Below, piece after piece: positions 1 to 11,144 of a stretch of 64,000 nucleotides of DNA. This DNA is from Piscinibacter lacus (GTDB lineage: Bacteria > Pseudomonadota > Gammaproteobacteria > Burkholderiales > Burkholderiaceae_C). A program made the position numbers and the translations under genes. Position 1 is the first letter of the stretch, and each line of letters begins with the position of its first letter. The stretch is from assembly GCF_016735685.1 (NCBI RefSeq), contig NZ_JAERRA010000001.1, positions 496,001 through 560,000 on the forward strand. Direction: 5' to 3'. The notes under the pieces were generated by a model. It ran no database searches. It was given only the letters and a program-made list of their open reading frames with translations, and was not told the origin of the DNA.

Positions 1-362
1 CCGGCGGCCTGCTGCTGCTGGCCTGGTGCGGGGGCGAGCTGGCCGGCTGCGGCGCCTTCCGCCCGCGGCCCGATGCCGATGCGCCCAATGCCTGCGAGAT
101 GAAGCGGCTCTACGTCCGACCGGCCTTCCGCCGCTTCGGCCTGGGCCGGCGGCTGGCGCAGGCCCTGATCGACGGGGCGATGCAGGCCGGCTACTCGGCC
201 CTGCTGCTCGACACCCTGGACGACATGGAAGCCGCCCGCGGCCTTTATGCCTCGCTGGGTTTTGTCGAGGTGCCGCCCTTCTACTTCAACCCCCTGCCCG
301 GCGCGCACTACCTGCGCGTCGACCTGCGGCCGGGGGCCGAGGGCGCGCGCGCCGCCTATTGA
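1..362 (+). CDS. GNAT family N-acetyltransferase, 5' end missing
   Basis: The frame is open from base 3 and stops at 360-362, giving about 119 residues of the C-terminal half of a GNAT acyl-CoA N-acetyltransferase. The acetyl-CoA pyrophosphate loop is visible as RRFGLGRRL (R-x-x-G-x-G type), followed by the usual helix and a motif-B-like segment ending in ARGLYASLGFVEV, which is where the acceptor side closes in this family. The start codon lies outside the window; an internal ATG at 99 would cut the fold and is not the start. The stop overlaps the convergent metallo-hydrolase gene by 7 bp. The substrate cannot be told from this fragment. Confidence 0.8.
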   Translation, partial: GGLLLLAWCGGELAGCGAFRPRPDADAPNACEMKRLYVRPAFRRFGLGRRLAQALIDGAMQAGYSALLLDTLDDMEAARGLYASLGFVEVPPFYFNPLPGAHYLRVDLRPGAEGARAAY

Positions 363-1558
363 GCTGGGGGGCGGCGCGGCAGCCTGAGCGTCTCGCCGAT
401 CGCCAGGGTGCGGAAGGCCTCGTCGGCCAGCCCGCGGGCGCGGCGTGCAAGGGCCAGGTCGCGCGGCGGCTGGTCGAGCGGCTCGAAGCTCATCTCGAAG
501 CTGCCCCAGTGCACGCCCACCGACTGGCGCGCGCCCAGGTCGAGGTGGATCTGTACCGCTTCCTCCGGGTTGACATGCTGCGCGCGCATGAACCAGCGCG
601 GCTCGTAGGCGCCGATGGGGATCAGTGCCAGGTCGAAGCCGCCGCCGCGGGCCGGCGTCTGGCGCTCGGCATAGCGGGCGCGAATGGCGCGGAAGTCGTC
701 CGAATAGCCGGTGTCGCCGGTGTAGAGCAGGTGCAGCTCGGGCGCGAAGAGCGCGAAGCCGCCCCACAGCGTGCGGTTGCGGTCGCTCAGGCCGCGCCGC
801 GACCAGTGCTGCGCCGGCGTCAGCGCCACCGCCACCGGGCCGGCGGCGCCGGGCAGGTCGGTCTCCTGCCACCAGTCCAGCTCGATGCTGTGCTCGGCGC
901 CCGGCAGGGCCGCGTCGACGAGCAGCCGGCTGACGCCGAGCGGCACGATCCAGCGCGGCGGCCCGCCCGGCTGGCGTGCCAGGGCCTGCAGGCTGGGCAG
1001 GTCGAGGTGGTCGTAGTGGTTGTGCGAGATCAGCACGGCATCGATGCGCGGCAGCGTGGCCGGCGTCAGCGCCGGGGCTTGCGCGCGCTTCGGGCCGATC
1101 CAGCTCAGCGGCGAGGCCCGCTCGCTGAACATGGGGTCGAGCAACAGGTTCAGTCCGGCCACCTGCACCAGCATGCTGGCGTGGCCGATCCAGGTGACCG
1201 CGGATTGCATGGCCGCGCCGGCCCGGGCGTTGTGCTGAAGAAACACCAAGTCAGGGGGCTGCTGCGGCACCGGGGCCTGCGGCGGCGGCGGCAATTGCGT
1301 GCGCCAGGCCTGCCAGCGCCACTTGAGCAGGGTCAGGAGGCCCTTGTCTTCGATGGCCTCGCCCCGGTTGCGGAAGCCCTCCGGCCCATGGTGGGGCGGT
1401 CGCTGCACGCCCTCGGAGCCGCCCGGCAGCGGGCCGTGGGCGCAGCCGACGAAAAGCAGCAAGAGCATTGCAAGCGCGAGGGCGGCCGGGCGGAGCCCTC
1501 GCCGTTCCGGGTCTTTGGCGGCGGGGGGCTGGTCAATCGTGAGGGTAATCACGTACAC
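356..1558 (-). CDS. MBL-fold metallo-hydrolase, probable lipoprotein
   Basis: This is a 400-residue protein with a metallo-beta-lactamase fold of the UlaG/RomA/NAPE-PLD-like group. The metal motif reads ISHNHYDHLD (HxHxDH type); further ligands are likely the His of TPAQHWSRRG, the Asp of YTGDTGYSDDF and the His of GVHWGSFEMS. An N-terminal hydrophobic stretch ends in LFVGC, a lipobox, so the mature enzyme is probably anchored in a membrane facing the periplasm. The start is GTG at 1558; a GTG two codons later is equally possible, and the long n-region before the hydrophobic core makes the start uncertain. The substrate is unknown; relatives hydrolyse phosphodiesters or lactones. It is divergent from the ATP synthase operon and its first codons overlap the candidate atp promoter. 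Confidence 0.85.
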   Translation of the reverse strand: MYVITLTIDQPPAAKDPERRGLRPAALALAMLLLLFVGCAHGPLPGGSEGVQRPPHHGPEGFRNRGEAIEDKGLLTLLKWRWQAWRTQLPPPPQAPVPQQPPDLVFLQHNARAGAAMQSAVTWIGHASMLVQVAGLNLLLDPMFSERASPLSWIGPKRAQAPALTPATLPRIDAVLISHNHYDHLDLPSLQALARQPGGPPRWIVPLGVSRLLVDAALPGAEHSIELDWWQETDLPGAAGPVAVALTPAQHWSRRGLSDRNRTLWGGFALFAPELHLLYTGDTGYSDDFRAIRARYAERQTPARGGGFDLALIPIGAYEPRWFMRAQHVNPEEAVQIHLDLGARQSVGVHWGSFEMSFEPLDQPPRDLALARRARGLADEAFRTLAIGETLRLPRRPPAQ

Positions 1559-1559
1559 T
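1530..1559 (+). promoter_or_regulatory. Candidate atp operon promoter with internal palindrome
   Basis: A possible -35 TGGTCA (1530-1535) and -10 TACACT (1554-1559) are 18 bp apart. The spacer holds the perfect 16-bp palindrome CGTGAGGGTAATCACG (1538-1553), which has the half-site geometry of CRP/FNR-type operators (GTGA-N6-TCAC). It sits 114 bp before the preferred atpI start and overlaps the start of the divergent hydrolase gene. No promoter was mapped; this is read from the bases only. Confidence 0.35.
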
Positions 1560-1672
1560 CGATGGGTTTGCCGGAGACGACCCCGATGAGCGACGCCAGC
1601 GTGGACCTTTCAGACCGCGCGGCGCCTGTGAAGCCGGGGTCGGAGACGACATCGACCGAAGGAGCACGAACG

Positions 1673-2155
1673 ATGCTTGAGCGTCATCGTGCCACGTGGT
1701 CGGCCGACGAGACGGCAGACAACGGGCTTGTTGACGAGCCCCCGGGGACTCCCTGGACCCGCGCCCAGGCCGAGGCCTGGCGCGCAGCGCAGCCCTCGAC
1801 CGGGTCGCCGCTTCGCCTTGTGGCGATGCAGGCCCTGGCCGGCGGCCTGTGTGCTGCGGTCTGGGCTGGGTGGACCGGGCGGTTCTCGGCGTTTGAGGCG
1901 GCGTGCATCGGCATGGCCATCGTGGTGCTTCCGGCGCTGCTGATGGCCCTCGGTCTGCGGCGGCTCGAAGGCTCCCCGGCGCCATGGCGGTTGATGGGCT
2001 TCTTCGTGCTCGAAGGGGTCAAGGTCGCAGCCATGCTGATCGGTCTGGCGCTGGTCGCCTGGCTGCATCCGGGGGTCGAGTGGGTGGCGCTGGTCGCCAC
2101 CCTGGTGGTGAGCCTGAAGGCTGGTTGGGTGGCCCTGCTGCGGCGGGGTCGATGA
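1673..2155 (+). CDS. atpI: ATP synthase subunit I
   Basis: AtpI is a small membrane protein encoded first in bacterial atp operons; it assists assembly of the c-ring and is not part of the final enzyme. Translation from 1673 gives 160 residues with a soluble N-terminal segment and about four hydrophobic spans (for example VAMQALAGGLCAAVWAG and VALVATLVVSLKAGWVALL). I chose ATG 1673 because GAAGGAG ends 8 nt before it; an in-frame ATG at 1586 would add 29 residues and has no clear ribosome-binding site. The stop TGA (2153-2155) overlaps an ATG at 2152. Sequence conservation in AtpI is low, so the call rests on topology and position before atpB. Confidence 0.8.
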   Translation: MLERHRATWSADETADNGLVDEPPGTPWTRAQAEAWRAAQPSTGSPLRLVAMQALAGGLCAAVWAGWTGRFSAFEAACIGMAIVVLPALLMALGLRRLEGSPAPWRLMGFFVLEGVKVAAMLIGLALVAWLHPGVEWVALVATLVVSLKAGWVALLRRGR

Positions 2156-2181
2156 ACGGACGATCGAGAGAGACGCAAGAC

Positions 2182-3344
<1,163 letters not shown>

Positions 3345-3381
3345 TCGCTGACGAGCCTTTCACGAACGAAAGGATCGAGTC

Positions 3382-3852
3382 GTGAATATCAATGCCACCC
3401 TGATCCTGCAAGCGATCGTCTTCGCGATCCTTGTCTGGTTCACGATGCGCTACATCTGGCCGCCGCTTGCGAAGGCCCTGGATGAGCGCGCGCAGAAGAT
3501 CGCCGACGGCCTCGCCGCTGCCGACCGCGCCAAGTCCGAGCTCGCCACCGCCAACAAGCGCGTGGAAGAGCAACTGGTCGCGACCCGCGAGGAAACGACC
3601 AAGCGCATCGCCGACGCCGACAAGCGCGCCCTGGCGATCGTCGAGGACGCCAAGCGTCGCGCGGTCGAGGAAGCCGCCAAGATCGTCGCCGACGCCAAGG
3701 CCGAAGCCGATCAGCAAGTCGTCCGTGCCCGCGAGGCCCTGCGCGAGCAGGTCGCCGTGCTGGCCGTCAAGGGCGCCGAGCAGATCCTGCGCCGCGAAGT
3801 CAATGCCGGCGTCCATGCCGAGCTGTTGGCCCGCCTGAAGACGGAGCTCTGA
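3382..3852 (+). CDS. atpF: F1Fo ATP synthase subunit b
   Basis: Subunit b forms the peripheral stalk linking Fo to F1. The 156-residue product has one N-terminal membrane helix ([19 protein letters not shown]) and then a long, charged, Ala/Lys/Glu-rich coiled coil, the normal architecture and length. The start is GTG 3382, preceded by GAAAGGA at 3368-3374. It lies between atpE and atpH, 2 nt before atpH. Confidence 0.96.
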   Translation: MNINATLILQAIVFAILVWFTMRYIWPPLAKALDERAQKIADGLAAADRAKSELATANKRVEEQLVATREETTKRIADADKRALAIVEDAKRRAVEEAAKIVADAKAEADQQVVRAREALREQVAVLAVKGAEQILRREVNAGVHAELLARLKTEL

Positions 3853-3854
3853 CC

Positions 3855-4388
3855 ATGGCCGAGCTTGCCACCCTCGCCCGGCCCTATGCCGACGCGCTGT
3901 TCCAGGTCGCCCGCCAGGGCGACGTGGCGGCCTGGGGCCGACAGATCGATGCGCTGGCCGCGGTTGCGGTCGACGCCGGTCTGCGGGCCTTCGCCGACAA
4001 CCCCAAGGTGACCGTGTCGCAGGTCGAAGAGGTGTTGCTGGCTGCCAGCGGACAGGGCGTCGAGGACGGCGTGCGCAACTTCCTGCGCGTGCTGCTCGAC
4101 AACGGCCGCCTGGCCGCCCTGCCCGAGGTCGCGGCGCAGTTCCGAGCCCTGGTCAATGCGTCCAGTGGCGCGGCTGATGCCGTGGTCCACAGCGCGTTCG
4201 CCCTCGACGATGCGCAACTGTCGGATCTGGCCGAGACGCTCGAAAAGCGTTTCGGCCGCAAGCTCAACGCGTCCGTGGTCCTGGACTCGGAGCTGATCGG
4301 CGGCGTTCGCGTCGTCGTCGGCGACCAGGTACTCGACACCTCGGTGCGCGCCCGCCTCGAACGCATGAAGGTCGAGCTCACCGCCTGA
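3855..4388 (+). CDS. atpH: F1Fo ATP synthase subunit delta
   Basis: Subunit delta caps F1 and binds the N-terminal tips of the alpha subunits and the b stalk (OSCP homologue). The 177-residue length is standard; the N-terminal helical domain starts [15 protein letters not shown], and the C-terminal segment [20 protein letters not shown] matches the conserved family end. ATG 3855 follows GGAG (3843-3846) located in the end of atpF. An 88-bp gap separates it from atpA. Confidence 0.95.
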   Translation: MAELATLARPYADALFQVARQGDVAAWGRQIDALAAVAVDAGLRAFADNPKVTVSQVEEVLLAASGQGVEDGVRNFLRVLLDNGRLAALPEVAAQFRALVNASSGAADAVVHSAFALDDAQLSDLAETLEKRFGRKLNASVVLDSELIGGVRVVVGDQVLDTSVRARLERMKVELTA

Positions 4389-4476
4389 GGCGGCGAGCGC
4401 GACGGCACCGAATCACCCCTGGACAGCGCCGCACAGCCCAGGCCGACGAGCCGCTGGACCCGACTGGGAGCACACG

Positions 4477-6030
<1,554 letters not shown>

Positions 6031-6068
6031 TCCCCGTCTGACGACCCCCGAGAGAAAGGAGCTCCGTC

Positions 6069-6947
6069 ATGGCGGCCGGCAAGGAAATTCGCGGCAAGAT
6101 CAAGAGCGTCGAGAACACCAAGAAGATCACCAAGGCCATGGAGATGGTCGCGGCTTCGAAGATGCGCAAGGCCCAGGACCGCATGCGTGCGGCCCGGCCT
6201 TACGCGGACAAGATCCGCAACATCACGGCCAATCTCGCCAAGGCCAATCCGGAGTACACCCACCCCTTCATCGTGAGCAACGACGAAGCCGCCGCCAAGG
6301 CCGGCTTCGTGGTGGTGACGACGGACAAGGGTCTCTGCGGCGGTCTCAACACCAACCTGCTGCGCGCGGTCACGGCCAAGCTGCGCGAGCTGGACAGCCA
6401 GGGCGTGGCCTCGGAATCGGTGGCCATCGGCAACAAGGGCCTGGGCTTTCTGAACCGCATCGGCGCCAAGGTCGTGGCCCAGGCCACCGGCCTGGGTGAC
6501 ACCCCGCACCTCGATCGCCTCATCGGTCCGGTCAAGGTGCTGCTGGATGCCTATGCCGAAGGCAAGCTCAAGGCGGTCTACCTCTGCTACACCCGCTTCA
6601 TCAACACGATGAAGCAGGAGTCGGTAGTGGAGCAGCTCCTGCCCCTGGCGGCCGACAAGCTGCAGGCCGACAGCGGCAGCCACAGCTGGGACTACATCTA
6701 CGAGCCCGACGCGAAGTCGGTCATCGACGACCTGCTGCTGCGCTACATCGAGGCGCTGGTCTACCAGGCGGTTGCCGAGAACATGGCGTCCGAGCAATCG
6801 GCGCGCATGGTGGCCATGAAGGCCGCGACCGACAACGCCGGCACGGTGATCAACGACCTGAAGCTGGTCTACAACAAGACCCGCCAGGCCGGCATCACCA
6901 AGGAACTCTCCGAGATCGTCAGCGGCGCAGCCGCCATCAGCGGCTGA
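6069..6947 (+). CDS. atpG: F1Fo ATP synthase subunit gamma
   Basis: Gamma is the central rotor shaft that couples c-ring rotation to catalysis. The 292-residue product has the two long terminal helices of the shaft: N-terminal [20 protein letters not shown] and C-terminal [20 protein letters not shown], the latter being the most conserved part of the family. AAGGAG eight bases before ATG 6069 is a good ribosome-binding site. It lies between atpA and atpD as expected. Confidence 0.97.
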   Translation: MAAGKEIRGKIKSVENTKKITKAMEMVAASKMRKAQDRMRAARPYADKIRNITANLAKANPEYTHPFIVSNDEAAAKAGFVVVTTDKGLCGGLNTNLLRAVTAKLRELDSQGVASESVAIGNKGLGFLNRIGAKVVAQATGLGDTPHLDRLIGPVKVLLDAYAEGKLKAVYLCYTRFINTMKQESVVEQLLPLAADKLQADSGSHSWDYIYEPDAKSVIDDLLLRYIEALVYQAVAENMASEQSARMVAMKAATDNAGTVINDLKLVYNKTRQAGITKELSEIVSGAAAISG

Positions 6948-6981
6948 CGCCGCGCCCTGCTCGCAGCAGCAAAGAACCTGA

Positions 6982-8412
<1,431 letters not shown>

Positions 8413-8528
8413 GACCTGCTGCGGCTCGGTCTGGCCGCAGCGCCCGCTGCCTTCGGGCGGCACGGCGCAGCGGCTGGGCCAGTCCCCGGTCCTGCTGACT
8501 GCTTCCCACCCTGACACCAAGGTTCCCC

Positions 8529-8945
8529 ATGGCCACCATCCACGTTGACGTCGTCTCGGCCGAAGCCCTGATCTTCTCGGGCGAAGCCAAGTTCGTCGCG
8601 CTGCCCGGCGAAAGCGGCGAGCTGGGCATCCTGCCCAAGCACACCCCCCTAATCAGCCGCATCAAGCCCGGTGCCGTGCGCATCGAGCGGGCCGACAACG
8701 GCGAAGAGGAGTTCGTCTTCGTCGCGGGCGGCATCCTCGAAGTGCAGCCGGACCGCGTGACCGTGCTGGCCGACACCGCCATCCGCGGCCACGACCTCGA
8801 CGAGGCCAAGGCCACCGAGGCCAAGCAGAAGGCCGAGGAAGCGATGAAGAACGCCAAGAGCGACATCGACTTCGCCAAGGCCCAGGGCGAATTCGCCGCG
8901 ATGGCCGCCCAGATCGCTGCGCTGCGCAAGTTCCGCCGCAAGTAA
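8529..8945 (+). CDS. atpC: F1Fo ATP synthase subunit epsilon
   Basis: Epsilon is a rotor-stalk subunit that also inhibits ATP hydrolysis through its C-terminal helices. The 138-residue product has an N-terminal beta-sandwich (residues 1-85, with the family segment [17 protein letters not shown]) and a C-terminal two-helix domain rich in Lys/Glu/Ala. It is the last gene of the operon, with a 116-bp gap after atpD and an intrinsic terminator 36 bp after its stop. Confidence 0.96.
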   Translation: MATIHVDVVSAEALIFSGEAKFVALPGESGELGILPKHTPLISRIKPGAVRIERADNGEEEFVFVAGGILEVQPDRVTVLADTAIRGHDLDEAKATEAKQKAEEAMKNAKSDIDFAKAQGEFAAMAAQIAALRKFRRK

Positions 8946-8980
8946 ATCGCGCCGGGCCCGCGTCGCCGGGTTCCGCCAGA

Positions 8981-9014
8981 CGCCCTCGCCACCCTTGGGT
9001 GCCGGGGGCGTTTT
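8981..9014 (+). terminator. Intrinsic terminator of the atp operon
   Basis: A GC-rich stem pairs 8981-8994 with 8997-9010, with one C-C mismatch and a tiny loop around TT, and is followed directly by TTTT (9011-9014). It lies 36 bp after the atpC stop and before convergent rsmE. Confidence 0.75.
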
Positions 9015-9066
9015 CACGTCCGGGCCAAGGTGGGTCTTGTCGTGGGCCCTGCCGCCGCGCGACGAC

Positions 9067-9831
9067 TCAGCCCTGGGCGGCGACGGCTGCCAGCACCATC
9101 AGCGGCGCGGTCTCCGCGCGCAGCACGCGGGGCCCCAGGCTCAGCGGCTGCCAGCCCGCGGCCAGGGCCTCGGCCTCTTCCTCGGGGCTCAGGCCGCCCT
9201 CGGGCCCGCTGAGCAGGCGCAGGCCCTGGCCCGGCGCCAGGGCCGCCAGGGCGGCGGGCAGGGCCAGGGCCTCGGGCCGGAAGCTCAGCAGGTAGCGAGC
9301 CGCGGCGGGGTCGGCTTCAACCGGGCTGCGCAGTCCGTCGCGGAAGCTGCGCACGGGATGAAGCTGGCAGACCCGCGCCCGGCCGCATTGCTCGGAGGCC
9401 GCCACCGCAATGCCCTGCCAGTGCGCCAGCCGCTTCTCGGCCCGCTCGCCCTGCACGCGCAGCACCGAGCGGGCGCAGATCAGCGGCTCGATCGCGGTCG
9501 CGCCCAACTCACCGGCTTTCTCGACCAGCCAGTCCATGCGCTCGTTGGCCGGCATGCCAAGGGCCAGGCTCACCGGCCGAGACAGCTCGCGGTCCACCGG
9601 CTCCGCGGTGTCGACCCGTACCTGCACGCTGCTGCGGCCCATGTGCAGGATCTCGGCCGACCAGTCCAGGCCGCCGGGCTGGCCGGGATGCGCGCGGCCG
9701 TCGAAGAGCCGCAGCCGCTCGCCCGGCTGCAAGCGCAGCACCTGCACATGGCGGGCGCTGCCCGGCGGCAGCTCGAACACATCGCCCGCGCGCAGCGGGC
9801 GATCGACATGGCAACGCGGCGCAGCGGCCAT
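9067..9831 (-). CDS. rsmE: 16S rRNA m3U1498 methyltransferase RsmE
   Basis: RsmE methylates N3 of U1498 in 16S rRNA using SAM. The 254-residue protein has an N-terminal PUA-like RNA-binding domain (residues about 10-75, with GSARHVQVLRLQPGERL) and a C-terminal SPOUT/trefoil-knot methyltransferase domain, recognised by LVEKAGELGATAIEPL, SEQCGRARV, LSGPEGGLSPEEE and SLGPRVLRAETAPL. ATG 9831 is the only reasonable start. It lies 17 bp after the AmgK-like kinase gene on the same strand, so the two are probably co-transcribed. Confidence 0.93.
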   Translation of the reverse strand: MAAAPRCHVDRPLRAGDVFELPPGSARHVQVLRLQPGERLRLFDGRAHPGQPGGLDWSAEILHMGRSSVQVRVDTAEPVDRELSRPVSLALGMPANERMDWLVEKAGELGATAIEPLICARSVLRVQGERAEKRLAHWQGIAVAASEQCGRARVCQLHPVRSFRDGLRSPVEADPAAARYLLSFRPEALALPAALAALAPGQGLRLLSGPEGGLSPEEEAEALAAGWQPLSLGPRVLRAETAPLMVLAAVAAQG

Positions 9832-9848
9832 GGCCGTCGGCGCCCGCT

Positions 9849-10901
9849 TCAGAAGGTGGCGGCGTCGAGCCGCTGCACGCCGGCCAAGCGCTCCAGCAAA
9901 TGAGCCAGCGGCCCCAGGCCCTGGTAGCGCGCAGCAACCTTGTGGGCGTACTGCCAGACGCGCGGCAGGTCGGCCAGGTAGGCATCCTTGCCGTCGCGGT
10001 GGTGCAGGCGCGCGAAGATGCCGAGCACCTTGAGGTGGCGCTGCAGGCCCATCCACTCGAAATCGCGCCAGAAGGCGCCGAAGTCGGCATCGACCGGCAG
10101 GCCGGCCTTGCGGGCCTGCTCCCACCAGCGGATCGCCCAGTCGAGCTGCACTTCCTCGTCCCACTGCACATAGGCATCGCGCAGCAGGGAGACGAGGTCG
10201 TAGCTGATCGGGCCCCAGACGGCGTCCTGGAAGTCCAGCACGCCCAGCGGGGCGGAGGCGTCCGCGCGGTCGACCATCAGGTTGCGGCTGTGGAAGTCGC
10301 GATGAACCAGCACGGCGGGCTGGCCCGCGCAGACGTCCAGAATGCGGGCGAGACAGACGTCGAGCTGCTCGGCCTCCTTGGCGTCCAGGCTCAGGCCGCA
10401 CTGGCGTTCCACATACCAGGGCTTGAACAGGTCCAGCTCGCGCTGGAGCAAGGCGCGGTCGTAGGCCGGCACCCGGCCCTCGGCGGGGATGCGCTGCAAT
10501 TGCAGCAGCGCGCCCATCGCCTGGCGGTAGAGGGGCGCAGCGGCTGCGGTGTCCAGGCCGTCCAGGGCCTGCAGCAGGGTGCGGTCGCCCAGGTCCTCCA
10601 GCAGCATGAAGCCCTGGGTCTCGTCCCAGTCCAGCACCGCCGGCGCGCGCACGCCGCCTTCACGCAGCAGCGCGGCCAGGGCGACGAAGGGCTTGCAGTC
10701 CTCCTGCGCCGGCGGCGCGTCCATCACGATGCGGCTGCCCTGGGCGCTGTCGATGCGGAAGTAGCGGCGGAAGCTGGCATCGGCACTGGCCGGGCGCAGG
10801 CTGTCGGCTTGCAGGCCTTGTGGGCCGGCGAGCTGCTGCAGCCAGTCGGCGAAGCGGGCCTGGCGCTGGGCATCGGTCCAGGCGATCGGGGGATGGGACA
10901 T
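9849..10901 (-). CDS. amgK: AmgK-like sugar kinase (aminoglycoside phosphotransferase fold)
   Basis: This 350-residue phosphotransferase-fold kinase carries the catalytic loop VLVHRDFHSRNLMV (HRDFHxxN) and the metal-binding GVLDFQDAVWGP (DFQD). Such proteins divergent from lptD are usually AmgK, the anomeric MurNAc/GlcNAc 1-kinase of the peptidoglycan-recycling route that bypasses de novo UDP-MurNAc synthesis. Known AmgK acts with the uridylyltransferase MurU encoded next to it; here the next gene is rsmE, and no MurU is present in the window. The start is ATG 10901 (MSHPPIAWTD). Function by position and motifs; biochemical specificity is inferred. Confidence 0.8.
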   Translation of the reverse strand: MSHPPIAWTDAQRQARFADWLQQLAGPQGLQADSLRPASADASFRRYFRIDSAQGSRIVMDAPPAQEDCKPFVALAALLREGGVRAPAVLDWDETQGFMLLEDLGDRTLLQALDGLDTAAAAPLYRQAMGALLQLQRIPAEGRVPAYDRALLQRELDLFKPWYVERQCGLSLDAKEAEQLDVCLARILDVCAGQPAVLVHRDFHSRNLMVDRADASAPLGVLDFQDAVWGPISYDLVSLLRDAYVQWDEEVQLDWAIRWWEQARKAGLPVDADFGAFWRDFEWMGLQRHLKVLGIFARLHHRDGKDAYLADLPRVWQYAHKVAARYQGLGPLAHLLERLAGVQRLDAATF

Positions 10902-10996
10902 GGTGCAGGGGAGGGCGGCAAGGAAAGGGCGGGCCCGCCGCCGGGCTGCGGCCCGTGGGGCGGCGTAGCCAGCGGAAACCGCAGCCCGCGAAGGCG

Positions 10997-11025
10997 TTCT
11001 GGGCGCCGGGGTGCGCGTGGATAAT
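10997..11025 (+). promoter_or_regulatory. Candidate lptD promoter
   Basis: GATAAT (11020-11025) is a good -10 box with a weak -35 TTCTGG (10997-11002) 17 bp upstream. It lies in the 243-bp gap between divergent amgK and lptD, 119 bp before the lptD GTG. Read from bases only. Confidence 0.4.
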
Positions 11026-11144
11026 CGCGCGAATTTTGCCAGCGGGGGCTGCCCGCCCCGCAGCGCGACCGACGCGCGGCCCCGCCCCGGCCCACCGCCC
11101 GTCGGTGTCCGATCGCGAACCTCCTTCCGACGCCTGCCCTGACC

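Noticed and set aside
26..2155. A 709-codon plus-strand open frame
   Set aside because: Most of it is antisense to the metallo-hydrolase gene and lacks any recognisable domain; only the last 160 codons are real (atpI).
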